Assembly: GCA_025331565.1 (NCBI GenBank) | Contig: JAFREQ010000015.1 | Coordinates: forward strand, 5,704,001 to 5,768,000 | Direction: 5' to 3' | Source: Holacanthus passer | Lineage: Eukaryota > Chordata > Actinopteri > Pomacanthidae | DNA: 64,000 bases | Shown: one piece after another, positions 22,301 to 33,670 of the stretch | How the letters are laid out: each line of letters begins with the position of its first letter | Numbering within the stretch: the stretch's first letter is position 1 | The notes under the pieces: model-generated | What the model was told of the DNA's origin: nothing | Database searches by the model: none | What the model saw: only the letters and a program-made list of their open reading frames with translations | Program-made: the position numbers and the translations under genes

Positions 22301-25300
22301 TGTGTGGCTGGGGACTCCAAAGCTGCTGGAGCCAGAGTGGAAGGCAGCAGGATGAGCCCCATTCACCTCACTGCCATGCAGGGGGTAGTTTTGGGGAGAG
22401 AGGGGCAGTGGCTGCCGTTTCTTGGAAGCAAAGATACATGATGATTTAAATGCACAACCAGACAGAAGCCCTCAATGATGCATTAGTCAAAAAGTGTCAA
22501 AGACCTCATTATGCCTTCATAGAAAAACAAGTCCAAAGTGTGAAGGCAGAGCTCACCAGTCTGTCTTGGGGGTTGATGGCAGTGAAGGGACCATGCTGAC
22601 TCAGATGGGGGGAGTTGCCCAGCATGGGAGGATAACCAGGCTGAACCATCGACCTAGCAGAGCCCCATGGATCGGAGGGCGGGTGGAGGCCTTCTGTCAG
22701 GGGGCATCCAGGAGGGGGGTGGGGGGTAACCAGCCACAGGAGATGAGAAGACAATGAAGGCCACATATGAGACATGTCACATTACTGTGATGACTTCATT
22801 CAACTGTGATGCACTATTCAGCACCAAAGCACCACAGGGTGTGCACCGGCATACGGCTACAGCACCTAGACTTCACCTCATCAAGGATATTATGAGGAGC
22901 ATACTTCACAACCATAGCTAGCTATAAAAGAATATTCCTGGTCATTATTATCCCTGTAGGTGTGTGATACACTTAACTGCATTTAAAAACAACAAGTGTC
23001 TCGGTCAGACTGAACTTTTCAACCCAACACAATGAACAGGGGGAGGCTCTGAAGGACAATCTTGTTTCAACTCACTGACCTTGCATGTAAAATGGTGGTG
23101 GGTAGACGTTTCCTGCCTTGGAGGCCGGGTAGCCGGCATTGTCCCTGTTAAAATCCTCTCCTGAGGCTGGTGCATAAACCTACAGAGGATACACAGAAAA
23201 CAAAGGAGTGAAGCTATTCATTTAATTACTTGTAAACTTTGTCACAAATCACTGAATTGCTATAATCAAACTACAGAGTGTATTTAACTTGTTGCACGAA
23301 TGACACACAGTAGATGCTATATATGGCATTTTTCTTTCGAGATACTCATAAAATTCCCTGCGTGCTTCCTTGTGCAAAACTAGGGAGGGTGACCGCAACT
23401 TCATTTTCCTATAAAAATAGCATGTCCAAGTAAAGTTTTCAAAAACAAACAAAAATATACATGCATTAAATACCTGATTAAATACAGCTCTTAAAAGTAT
23501 GTGTTTCTTCCTAGGCTAGAATCCATTTTTACTATCTGGTTTTACTACTTAATTCAATAAACAGGCTGTTGCAACATTTCTGCAGACTGGAGCACTAAGC
23601 GTTATGTATTGAATGTGCTGTGTCAGTGATTTTATTGGGCTCTGTCTCCCATCTCTGTAGGGCTTTTACATATTACCCTGTTAAACAGAAACACACTGAA
23701 AATGGTTTACAGATACATAATTCACACTCTTTACCACAGTGAGATGTTGCCGCACAATGGGAGATACAGTTGGATTGGGTGGTATAATGGGTATAAAGGA
23801 ACCAATGTTCTGAGCCGCTATATCATTCTCAATCAAGACTATTCTAGACGAAAAAGCAAGTATCAAACTGTGTCTGCAAAACTCAAATCCAAATGGACTG
23901 AAGTTTTCTTCTGTAATTTGATTAAACAGAGAGAAAAAGGAGAGGAAAAAGAGGGGAGAGGAGAAGAGGGAACGGAGAGATGCACTCCTAATTACTGAAC
24001 CATCTGCCGAATCCTGGACGGCAGCCAACTCCACTGGCAGCTGGGATAGAGGGATGGGGGAGGGAGAGAGAGAGAAAGGGGAGGGAGGCTGCGGGAAGAA
24101 GAGGGAGGAGGGGGTGCATGTGGGGTAGAGAGGAGGGGGGGGGAGGAAGAAACAGAGAAGAGGAGGAAATAGGGTGCCCAGAGAGCAAGAGTGGGAGGGA
24201 AAAAAATGAGGTGGAGTAAGAACCATCAAACCCCAGTATGAATTCCCTTCAGTGATCTAACGAGTATACTTGGCAGAGGGGAAGAAATGTGGCCATAAAG
24301 TAAAGGGCCTACAAATACAACACACTATAAATACATGCTGCAAATGAGTGACTGGGTGAATGAGTGGCTTCCCCCCTCCCCTTTTTTTTTTTTTTACTTG
24401 GGTGGTGCAGATACACAGCTGTAAGAGCTGGATGTCCTGTATTGCAGCTATTCTACTGCTTTGCGAGCCAACGAGAGGCTTAAGATGCCAAATGGAATGT
24501 GAAAACGGGGCGTAAAACACGAAAACAAGGGCTCCCATGGACTGAGTGCAAGGACTGAGATAGGGCTGCCACGTTTCTGGACGCTAACACTTACCGAGGA
24601 GGGCAGGCCAGGGGGCACCTTCCTGATCTTTTTTGGCTGTGATTCTGAGGGGAGGAAGACAGTGAAATCACATAAGCATGCTTACACACACAAGGATCTT
24701 AACTTATTGCCGAATACAAACACCAATGAAGGGATTCTTTTATGCAGCCCCCTTCCTTCTGAAATCCTGCTGAACCAATCTATCCATCTGTCTTGTGACT
24801 ACTCATTAATGCCTAATCAAAAGGTATTGTAGTCTGATGCTATTCAGTGACTTTTCTCATTGAAATCTCAGTGATTTCACTCTCTATAACTAAACAGAAG
24901 TGAAATTTCTCAAACACTTTTTAAAACCTCCGCAGGAGAAGTGATGATACACATGGGCTTAAATATAAATCAGAACAAAGAAAACGTTTTCTGAAACAAA
25001 ATCTGTGTCCGACGCAGTGCTTGAAATAATCTTTTAAATCTTACCAATGGGTTCCTGTGAGGATCTCCTGCGAGGGTTGCTTCCCTCATAAGAGGAGTAA
25101 AACTGGGAGTTGGACTTCAGGCCAGATGGGGAGATGGCATTGGGACTGGGCATGGGTATCTCACTGGGCATAAAGCCCTGCTTAAGACAGTATAAAGAGA
25201 GGCAAGAGCTCATGTCGTGTAAAAGGACTGGTAAAAAGCAATAATTATTGAAGTAAATTCAGAATGATATAGGAAGAAGAATTTATCCATAGAGCACAAG

Positions 25301-28300
25301 AAGAGAATGGGTGATGCTGTAGCAGAACACCTGCCTTTCTGACTAATTTACCTGTGTTGCAAATGACGAGTACGGTCCTCGCTCAGCCTTCCCTGTTAGG
25401 AGAAAGGAAAATAAAATCAGGTCATGATTGTGAAAATTGGGCTTTTATGTCAATATTAAATCACAATCTGGCCCTTCCCCTTTCTCCATTTGGGTGCATC
25501 CCATCTGCTGTGTGAGTGTATATGATGTGTGGTATTTATGGCTGTGGACAGCAAAACAACAACAAATTGGCCCATTATAAATGGTTCAGGGGCAATTGTG
25601 CCCAACCTCTGTCCCCTCCCCTGACAGTTAAACAGAGGAGAGCTATAGGCTACCGTAGTCCCAAGGGAGAGCCTTGTTTGTGCATGGGTGCCCTTTACAT
25701 CCCCCCAACCCCCTCCTGCCCTGAACACACAAACTGCAACGCGCCAAGAAACCCCTCCTCCACATCCTCCCGAGTCACCCTGCTCCTTTCACCCATTGCT
25801 ACCTAAGCATGGTTTGCCCTGAAGTGGTACATTAGTGTCAAACCAGAGAACGGCTGCTCTCTCAAAGAAACAACTCATTGTTTTCAGGTTCAGTCACACA
25901 GTCCATTGATATACAGTAAACTTGTGTATTTCAATCAGTACATTCTTCCGTCATTTAGTCCTATTATTAGAAACACTGGCCCCAAACTCCCCTGATTCTC
26001 TTTGGTTTTTAAAAAAAGATGATGTGAAAGTTGTGGTGTCTATGCTTCAACAGCTAAATTCAATTTAAACTTTCTTACCAACAATCCCTGGTCCAAACAT
26101 GGGAGCAGAAGCAATGCCCTCTTGCTCACTGTAAAGGCCTTCTTCTCCATAACCCTGAGGGAAAGACAGCAGAGATATTGATGATATAAAAATAAATAAA
26201 TCCCACTATTGATATCACTTTCACACCATATCAATTACGTAAGAAAAAAAAACGTTGTGTGTTCAAGTGAATGGGTCAAAGATTATTCAACTTGGCTTTG
26301 AACTGACTTTTAGGCAGGTCTCACACTGCTCTGTTTTGGAATAAAAGGGTGATTGTGGGATTCTTCAGCAGCTACAGGGTTTTTAGTGTGTTTGTGTGGA
26401 AATTAGTTAAAATATGGCCAGATTGAAATGATCATCGTGGTCCATTCATGTGCAGCCATACACACTGGAAAAATAAGTGCCTTTACATCCACATGTTCGC
26501 ATGAGCACTTTAATCTGGATGGACTATTTTAATCTGGATGGATTATTCGCCATCTTGTTTTGCCAAATTTGGTAAAAATTTGGCCAACATTTTGATAGAA
26601 ACTTGGCTAATGACTTCCCTAATCTCAAAGTTAGCTTCTGAGTGTAATGTTTTGCAGCTGACTCTCAGATGTCTGCTGTTGTTTGTAGCTCATGTGTAAA
26701 ATATCTTATGTGTGTCTCCATTTCTACTAAACTCCTCAAATCTGAAGCTGGTCTTAGCAGTCAAGTGTATAAAACTAAGGGTGTGGAACCAAATGACAAC
26801 TTACTATTGACCTTTCACCAGACTGGTGCTGGTCAAATGCAGGTTGAATACATTATATTTGTGTGTGAAAGGGGTATAAATTACATGATCACAGAAACAT
26901 TTGCTGCATTTCATTCAAGCTCAATAGCATGACATCTTCATGGTAACATTCAATGAAGTAAGTGAGGATAAATCATACCCTTCCCTGGTTGAAAGATGGG
27001 CTGTTTTGTTGTCCTGGCCCCCAGGGACTGGACCCACTCCTCTCATCCATACCTGGAAGACAAAGAACTGGGTTAGGCCTATTAACCACTAAAAGGGAAA
27101 CATATTCTTAACAGGGATTTACATTTAGGGCTGTGCAAAACTAAGTCGAAACTTCAGAGAATGATGAAGTTGACCTGCTTTGATACAGGTTTTTCAGGCT
27201 GCTCAAAGTAACCTCCATTGAAGAGCTTCACTTCACAGCTCACACAGAGACAGCATAGTGACAGCGCTGTCACATAGCGTGGATATGAGCTGTAGGAAGT
27301 TTGAATAATTAACACCCAGTATGAGGCTCCCAGAATCATCCTCAACATTCTTCATTCTCCCACTTCACTCCTTTACATTTTCCATGGCAACAGTCATTCA
27401 TCCCCCATCCATTTTCTCACATTTGGCCTACACCTTCACCTTAACACAGACGCGTGGTCTCAATCTTACATAGTTGACATGTTAGCCAAGGCCAGAGCAC
27501 ACCAGCTTGCAGAGAGGTGAATGTGTTTGAAAGGAGTGATTTTAAAGATTGGTGAAGCAGAAATTCCTGCCCGTCCCCTTTCTCTCAATCTCCTCTCGTA
27601 CTGCAACACAGCATCTCTGGGGGAAAGCTGAAGCTTAATTGTGTACTGATTTGCATAATTGTGCATATTAATGAAGCTCGGCTCTATGAATATTCATATT
27701 TTGTTTTGTTGTCTAATTAAAAAGCGGTGAGGGGAGAGGGGAGGGGGGGTAGGGGCGGGCTAGAATGATGACAGGATCAGCAGCAGAACAGAGTGATGGG
27801 TCCACAGCGCTGAGAGCTGCTAGATTGCTGTGACAACTGTGATCTATACGCACGACACCAGCAGAATAAGAGATGAAGGAGACAATGTCTTGTCCCCTCT
27901 CTATGGCTGACTGTCACTCTCCACGTCAATCAAAGACGATAAAGAAAATGCATGAACCATTCGTTTCCGCTGGAAGTCATCAGTACCCAAGCTCCAGACA
28001 AGAAAAGACTCTAATTCATGTTGTGTTCATGACTGTGTTACACTTTGGTTGAGACGTAGTTTACAAGTGGGTTTTTGGGGGTGAAAATAACAGAAAAAGT
28101 TCATACGCTGTACATTCAAAGAGAATATTTTATTTACTCTGTGATTCATACTTAATTTAAATAAGCTAGTTACCATGTCAAACAAACAGTACTGCCATAT
28201 AAAATGTTTACAGACAAGTGAAACAGGCTTTAAATTTGGGGCCACAGTAACAAAGTGGTTACATTTCATTTGCCACACACCTACACTATTACAATGTATT

Positions 28301-31300
28301 AGAATTATGTAGCATAAAAAAAGATTGAAAGCTAATTAGTGAGACACGAGCATGTGGTATTTTTCCCCTCTTTAGCAGGACTGAGGATTGTAAGGCATTA
28401 GAAAAAGAAACTGTCACATTCCATAAACAGCAGGATGTATATGGCACTTTGCAGAAAACGAACTCCACAGCCCCTCTCGTATAAGAATAACTATTTTCAG
28501 GCACTCAAGTGTACGATTAACAGGTGTTGTGTATGAAATTGGAAAAAAATTTAATGGAATCAATGGATTGTGGGGAAATAATGGGAGGATTAATTTGAAA
28601 ATTAACACCTAAGGGAATGGAGTTATGGAATAAATGTTTAAGACATGGGAGAGTGGACATAAGAGGAACTAAGAGGCATTAAGAAGTCATTTAAATGAAT
28701 GTAAATTTACCAACATGTTCTTTCTAATTAATGGACCTGATGATAAGCAGATGAACAAAACTCAGCTAGTTTTCACAATTACTTCCATAAATCCTGAATC
28801 TACTTAATGAAGTTAAACACTAAAAACCAATTGGTAGAGAGGAGGCACTTTCAGTTGACCGAACATCAGCTAAGATCGAAACAGACAACCGCCTGCAAAG
28901 TATTCATGTGAAGGCAGACATGAAAATGGCAATGTTCACTTGTTCTGCTCACTCAGTGTATCTCATTAACATGGACCAGAACTACAAAACTACACATGCC
29001 TGGTTCTCCTCTGAATTCCAACCTGTCTGTAAGTTGTTTTCTTGCTTGTGTGATCTTTGTTGTGGTTGGATAAATATGTCTTGTTAGTCTGCTTGAAAAG
29101 GAAATACTTTGAACAGTCATAATTATCTTTAAACATTAAACAGACCACAGAATGCGACCCTTTTTTAATACGAGCACAATGTTGTTGTTTTTTCTGTAAC
29201 CAACTTTTTCATTTACTTTTCCCATTTAACACAAAAGAATGCATTCACACAATGACCAATAAACACCTGCAGACAATCTGTACAAAAATGCTGACAAGAT
29301 GTTTAAACATTGTCTTTTAAAATATTGAAATGAACAGGAAAAAGGCCCGTACCTATCTACTCCTTTTGCCTCAATACCCCTACCTATGATGAAAGCATAG
29401 GTTTGGGTTAAAACACATGATTTCCATGTTCTAAATGAGCACAATGTTTTTGTCAGAAGTGGCGTTGGATAAGTCATTTCCTCTTCCTCACTATCTCTAG
29501 CAGGGTTTCCTTGATTCAGCCTAATTTTGGTCTAGTTATTGTTTTTCCTTTGAAGCCTTTTGAGTTTGTTATGAGTTGATTTTCTTTCTTTCTTTTGTTT
29601 TAGTCACATACGTTATAGTTTTTGTCTGTGGCCCCTTGGTCTGTGTGCAGTTCATAATGTGGTTTTAAACAGTTGTGGGTAGAAATTGGAAGCACTTGAA
29701 CAGTTACAACAGATCACACTGCTATTGCGGCAAGAATCATTATCATGTATGCAGGGTTTGAAATTAACACCCACCAAGCGCCAAATGCGGGTAGTTTTTC
29801 CTTTTGGCGAGTAAATCTTGGAAGGCTATCTGCCACATTGGAGGGTAAATGTTTGCACCAAAATAGTCATGTAATAAAAAACTATGCTGAGAGTCTCTGC
29901 CATGTTTTGACGTCATTAACGGGTGCGCTGCTTCTGTCCTCTGCTGTCTGTGTCACAGTTTGATGTAAACCACACGTTAATTGCAGAATTTAAGTGTGAA
30001 ATACAGTTTTAGTGCTGCTGTTACTTAAATCTCACTGCAGAGTGACACTGAAAAGAGGCACATGCATGCTTTGTTTTACTCTGAAACACAATGATTGGTT
30101 CAGGGAACAGCAACTGATTTCAATGTGGCCGCTTTCGCCTCCATTGAATGAAATCCTGTCAGCTATGACTTTAGGCATTTTCACTGGCCTAGCTAAGAAA
30201 CTGGACATGTGTGTCCCTGTCGAAATACATCATAATATTGTGGTATTTATTGTAACATTGACAATATTTGCTGCCTTCCCTTTGACACACAGCTCCGCTT
30301 GCTCGCTAACAGTTGATCAATATATTAAAATAATTTTGCTTCAAACTCTGTTCTGGGCTCTTTTTAAGTTTGTATTCAGCATAATACCATCTATTAAATC
30401 TACTGAAACAAATGTATATGTGACAAAGAAATGTCATTTATTATTTTGGCAGGTAAAAAATATGCTTGACTGAAAATTTTGGACACTGCATGTATGAGGT
30501 TTCTACACAGGTATGAACTCAAAATCACATTTGAAATGACAAAATTACAATGATTTCTGCGTCATCTTTAAGGAACGATTTCCGTTAGCAGCACAATAAG
30601 TGCCAAAACCATGAAGAAACCATGAGTAGTACACTAGTCTCAGACAGACTACCAGGAAAGAGAAAAATGAAGAAAAGGGTGAGTAACATCAGACAAATTC
30701 TCTGGTGAACCCCAATGCACTTCTCCTCCCAGCATGCAACGCCCCTTTAAGCATGGCTAGTCTATAATTACACAGGAAGAGATACTGGGAACAGACAGCC
30801 AGCCTGAGTCATAGGCTTCATGAGCAAAACTCCGGCACATACATTGACCAAACTTGCAGACATGTCTTGGTTTTTACAGGCACACTGCCCCAGGCACCTA
30901 TAACGGAGTATGCCGTTTTGTCTACACACCTTCTTCCTTCCCTTGGCAAAGTGAGTCACACAGACACAAAGCATGATGTCAGATTAAATCTCAAGAGAGT
31001 GAAGACTGTTAATGAAATACTGAACAATGTACAATAACACAGGGCTGGCTATTTAAACCTGTGAGTCACCGGAGACTTCTCAAACACAAGTGTGCTCTAA
31101 CCCACTAATAAATACAGCTTTGAATCCACCAGTTCTGACACTGTGTGAAATTACATACACTTCAACAGCAATATGTGCCAGGAATGCCAATTTTAAACAG
31201 CAACTACTTGTGAGGTTTTTTCTGTGATTCACTAACACATCTGTTTGAAAATGGAACATTTCATGCAAAATTGAAACTCCTCCCCTTCTGTATTTCAGCC

Positions 31301-33670
31301 CATACCAAACTTTAAAAATACATTTTAGGATTCTCGGTTTCCAGAGACCAAAAAAATGAAAGTGCACTGAAAATTACTTTAACTGACTAGTGAAAGGGAC
31401 TGAACAGGCACAAACTACAACACCAGAGCAGAGATACTATCATCACTCAAGGTTCTAAAAGGGAGGCTCCCCATAGCCACACATGTTAAACCTCCACATG
31501 TCCCAAACCTTAACCATACTGGGAAAAAAAGGCTTTTAACTGACTGTATAAGGAAAACACGTGGCAGCTGCTCCACAAAAAGCAGGAATACAGTTTGGCC
31601 GAGTCAGGTTCTTTGAAACTAATCATATGCAGCTTTAAGTAACCACAAAGACAGGAACCTATTTACATAAATAACTTTACTATAAAATAGACAGACATGA
31701 ATCATGGTGGACATGCCTTTTTCTCTCAAATGTATCCTTTAGCCACATATGCTAACATGACTACTTCGATTGATCTCACAGTCAAATGATCTGAGATGGA
31801 ATAGTTTTAACAATTTGGGAAATACGCGTTCTTTTTTTTTTTCTCTTTCACTCTTTTGGGAATACATTGTGAATAACATTAATTAAAGCAGACTAAACAG
31901 ACTAACATTTTTACAGCCAGCCAGGGCAAGTGTTTGATACTAACAGGATAAATTTTGGTGGGAATATCATTTCAAGGTTGAGGGACAATGCCACGAGCAG
32001 CCGTTGGATTGATAACATCAACGGGTCTCTTTTGTAAGCACACACCTTGCCGTGACAAAAGAAAATGTAAGTGGCCCTCTTGTGAATAGAAGAAATAGAG
32101 CCCCCTATACCCCACCCTGCCACTGCTTGCCTTGTCTTTCATCTTTGCTTCAATATCCTGTTTCATTTCTATTGCCAGCCTGCTGCACTTCTAGAGATAC
32201 GAGGGTGACAGAGAAAGGTTCATTTGGGGCAAGAGGATCTACTACACTAAGAACAAAGATGGACAGGTTGACATTCTTAAAAGCTAACCACTGTTTGTGT
32301 ATGACAGAAAAAAGGCCCAGAAACACCACAAAATAAACAGTCTAATCTTGAGTATCTCTGAGACTGTTTATTTATAGTAAGCTGCATGCAACTGACTGTA
32401 AGGCCGGTAATACTGATGAGGATAGATAACAACTCTAGGTTAAAATGAGTTGCGTAAAGTCAAAAAGTAGGGTGCGAGATTGCAGGACAAGGGAATACAC
32501 GTTGTCAAAAGGTAAGCAGAGGACATTAATTGGGCTGTTCCCATGAACCCGCCACCCTCTGCCTTTGTCCTTAAGTGATTGAATGGCAACAGCTGAGAAG
32601 GTGAGGGAAGGGACACCTGCAAGGCAAGGGTGAGGAAGTGTAGAGGAGATGACGCTTGATCAATCTAACATAAAATAACATTGCAAGCTTTGCTCAGGTT
32701 TCTGACAATAATCTGTGATCTGAAACACAATTCATGAGAAAAAGTGGAGAACAGGGACAATTTCCATTTCTATTACCACATCATGAATGAATTGGGGTAG
32801 TGAAATGAGTAGTGAAATGACAAGAAGCTCTAACAGCCCATTACTGCCATGCTTTACTGTCAAGAGATGTACTAGAAAGCATTACACACCAAAAAGGGCA
32901 TTTCAATGCCAGCCTTAGGTGAGAGGATGAAAGAGAAAGTAAAATATTCTTTTCTTTGTCATAATATTTCTTTTTTTCTTTTTCTTTTTTTTTTAATTGA
33001 GATGATCAGATCTATACTTTTATTTGGAAGGCAAAGGACTAGACAGCCAGGAAGACAAAGCAAATCAGAAAGAAAGTCACAATGAAAAAAAATCATAAAA
33101 ATAAAATTCATTATTTTGTTGTTGTCTTACCAGAACCTCCAAACTGACTGCTGGCGAGAGTAGTCGGCCGGTTCTTGCCATTTGAAACTGGAGGCTCAAA
33201 CATCTGAAATGAGAGAAATGAAACTGTGAACACACCAGTGCAAGTCGAAGACTTTACTGAGCTGTATCCCCTTCACTTGTGCAAAGGCTGATTAGGTTGT
33301 AATTATCAATATTTTTTACTATCCTGTCCTGCACCCTATTATATGCAGCCTATGGCCACAGTGAACATGAAACAATCTACACATTCCAGTTTTGACTGAG
33401 TGACATTACAACAGTCTCTAAAAAGTTTGCTGATGTAATGGCGATGCAATCCTTCAAAGCCTGACCAACTGACCCATTCATGGATGGCCTGATTTTCATT
33501 CACATTTGACAACTGTTGAGGGTGAAAGTTAAAGTAATTTGTCCTTCGGTGAGCATGGAATGAACTGTACAGGATATATACTCGTCAAATTAAAGCAATC
33601 TTCAGAGAGGTCTTACCGCACTAAAATCCAGCAAGTCATTGAGCTCCTTGTCTGTTTCCACTGCAGCCAT
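16187..33670 (-). CDS. tcf3: Transcription factor E2A (TCF3, class I bHLH E-protein)
   Basis: Coding exons 5' to 3': 33617-33670, 33131-33203, 26979-27052, 26079-26154, 25352-25392, 25045-25177, 24595-24644, 23080-23179, 22557-22693, 22270-22411 (or 22420), 22084-22142, 21893-21971, 20619-20692, 20297-20467 (or 20470), 20035-20134, 19752-19884, then 18428-18666 (E47) or 16710-16945 (E12), and 16187-16311. This gives 619 or 618 aa; human is 654. Landmarks: activation domain 1 with TDKELNDLLDFSAMF (residues 6-20); NLS PKKIRKVPPG (154-163); GDEIGKALASIYPSD; EDHLDEAINVL; bHLH about residues 515-568; and C-terminus [20 protein letters not shown]...GHM. It binds E-boxes in the nucleus as a homodimer or with tissue-specific bHLH partners. 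Initiation is at ATG 33668-33670: upstream codons are open (EQQQR before Met, like human MNQPQR) but contain no ATG. The gene stays on one strand, with the largest introns at its 5' end. Confidence 0.97.
16710..16945 (-). CDS. tcf3: tcf3 E12-type bHLH exon (mutually exclusive)
   Basis: 236 nt, with acceptor CTGCAG and donor GAG|GTAGGT. It encodes [60 protein letters not shown] and QAVQVILGLEKQVR. ARERVRV, FRELG, SDKAQTK and QAVQVILGLE are E12-specific choices. Both its phases match those of the other bHLH exon, so including both would duplicate the bHLH domain and including either keeps frame. It lies downstream of the E47-like exon. Confidence 0.95.
18428..18666 (-). CDS. tcf3: tcf3 E47-type bHLH exon (mutually exclusive)
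   Basis: 239 nt, with acceptor TTCACTAG and donor CGAG|GTCAGT. It encodes an acidic lead (LDDEDDDEELPVE), [40 protein letters not shown], and EKPQTKLIVLQQAVNVILNL plus EQQVR. FKELG, SEKPQTK and VILNLEQ are E47-specific. One basic-region residue differs from the usual E-protein sequence: Thr (ACC) in NNTRER where family members have Ala. Confidence 0.95.
23926..24200 (+). repeat. Polypurine (G/A) tract in a tcf3 intron
   Basis: Long purine-rich low-complexity DNA on the plus strand, with runs such as GAGAGAGAGAGAAAGGGGAGG and a nine-G run near 24130. On the tcf3 transcript strand it is polypyrimidine. Chance open frames rich in Pro, Leu and Ser on the minus strand arise from this composition. 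Confidence 0.8.
27630..27725. promoter_or_regulatory. Putative intronic enhancer core with octamer and TAAT sites
   Basis: In the tcf3 intron between 27052 and 33131. It holds ATTTGCAT (27649-27656), then GCATATTAATGA (27663-27674), TGAATATTCATA and TCTAATTAAA. Octamer and homeodomain (TAAT) sites packed this closely are typical of developmental enhancers. Conservation cannot be tested here. Confidence 0.4.
29740..30480 (+). repeat. Probable repeat-derived stretch containing a 153-codon open frame
   Basis: In the large tcf3 intron. The start (GGGTTTGAAATTAACACCC, 29756-29774) and the following CCAAATGCGGGTAG...TTGGCGAGTAAATC segment resemble a repeat I associate with fish transposon-related sequence. 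Downstream, an ATG-to-TGA frame of 153 codons runs from 30012 to 30473 on the plus strand. It is hydrophobic in its middle and has no recognisable domain. Most likely it is a relic, not a host gene. Confidence 0.35.
30481..33130. other. Rest of the large tcf3 intron
   Basis: No exon or recognised repeat. A T-rich/poly(T) tract precedes the exon at 33131 (about 32950-32996 and 33070-33120). Confidence 0.4.

Noticed and set aside
23681..24229. 182-codon minus-strand frame in tcf3 intron
   Set aside because: It is the translation of a polypyrimidine tract; Pro/Ser/Phe-rich without domain features.
26510..26546. TTTAATCTGGATGGA repeated twice at about 20-bp spacing, as a possible repeat array
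   Set aside because: Only two units; a local duplication, not an array.
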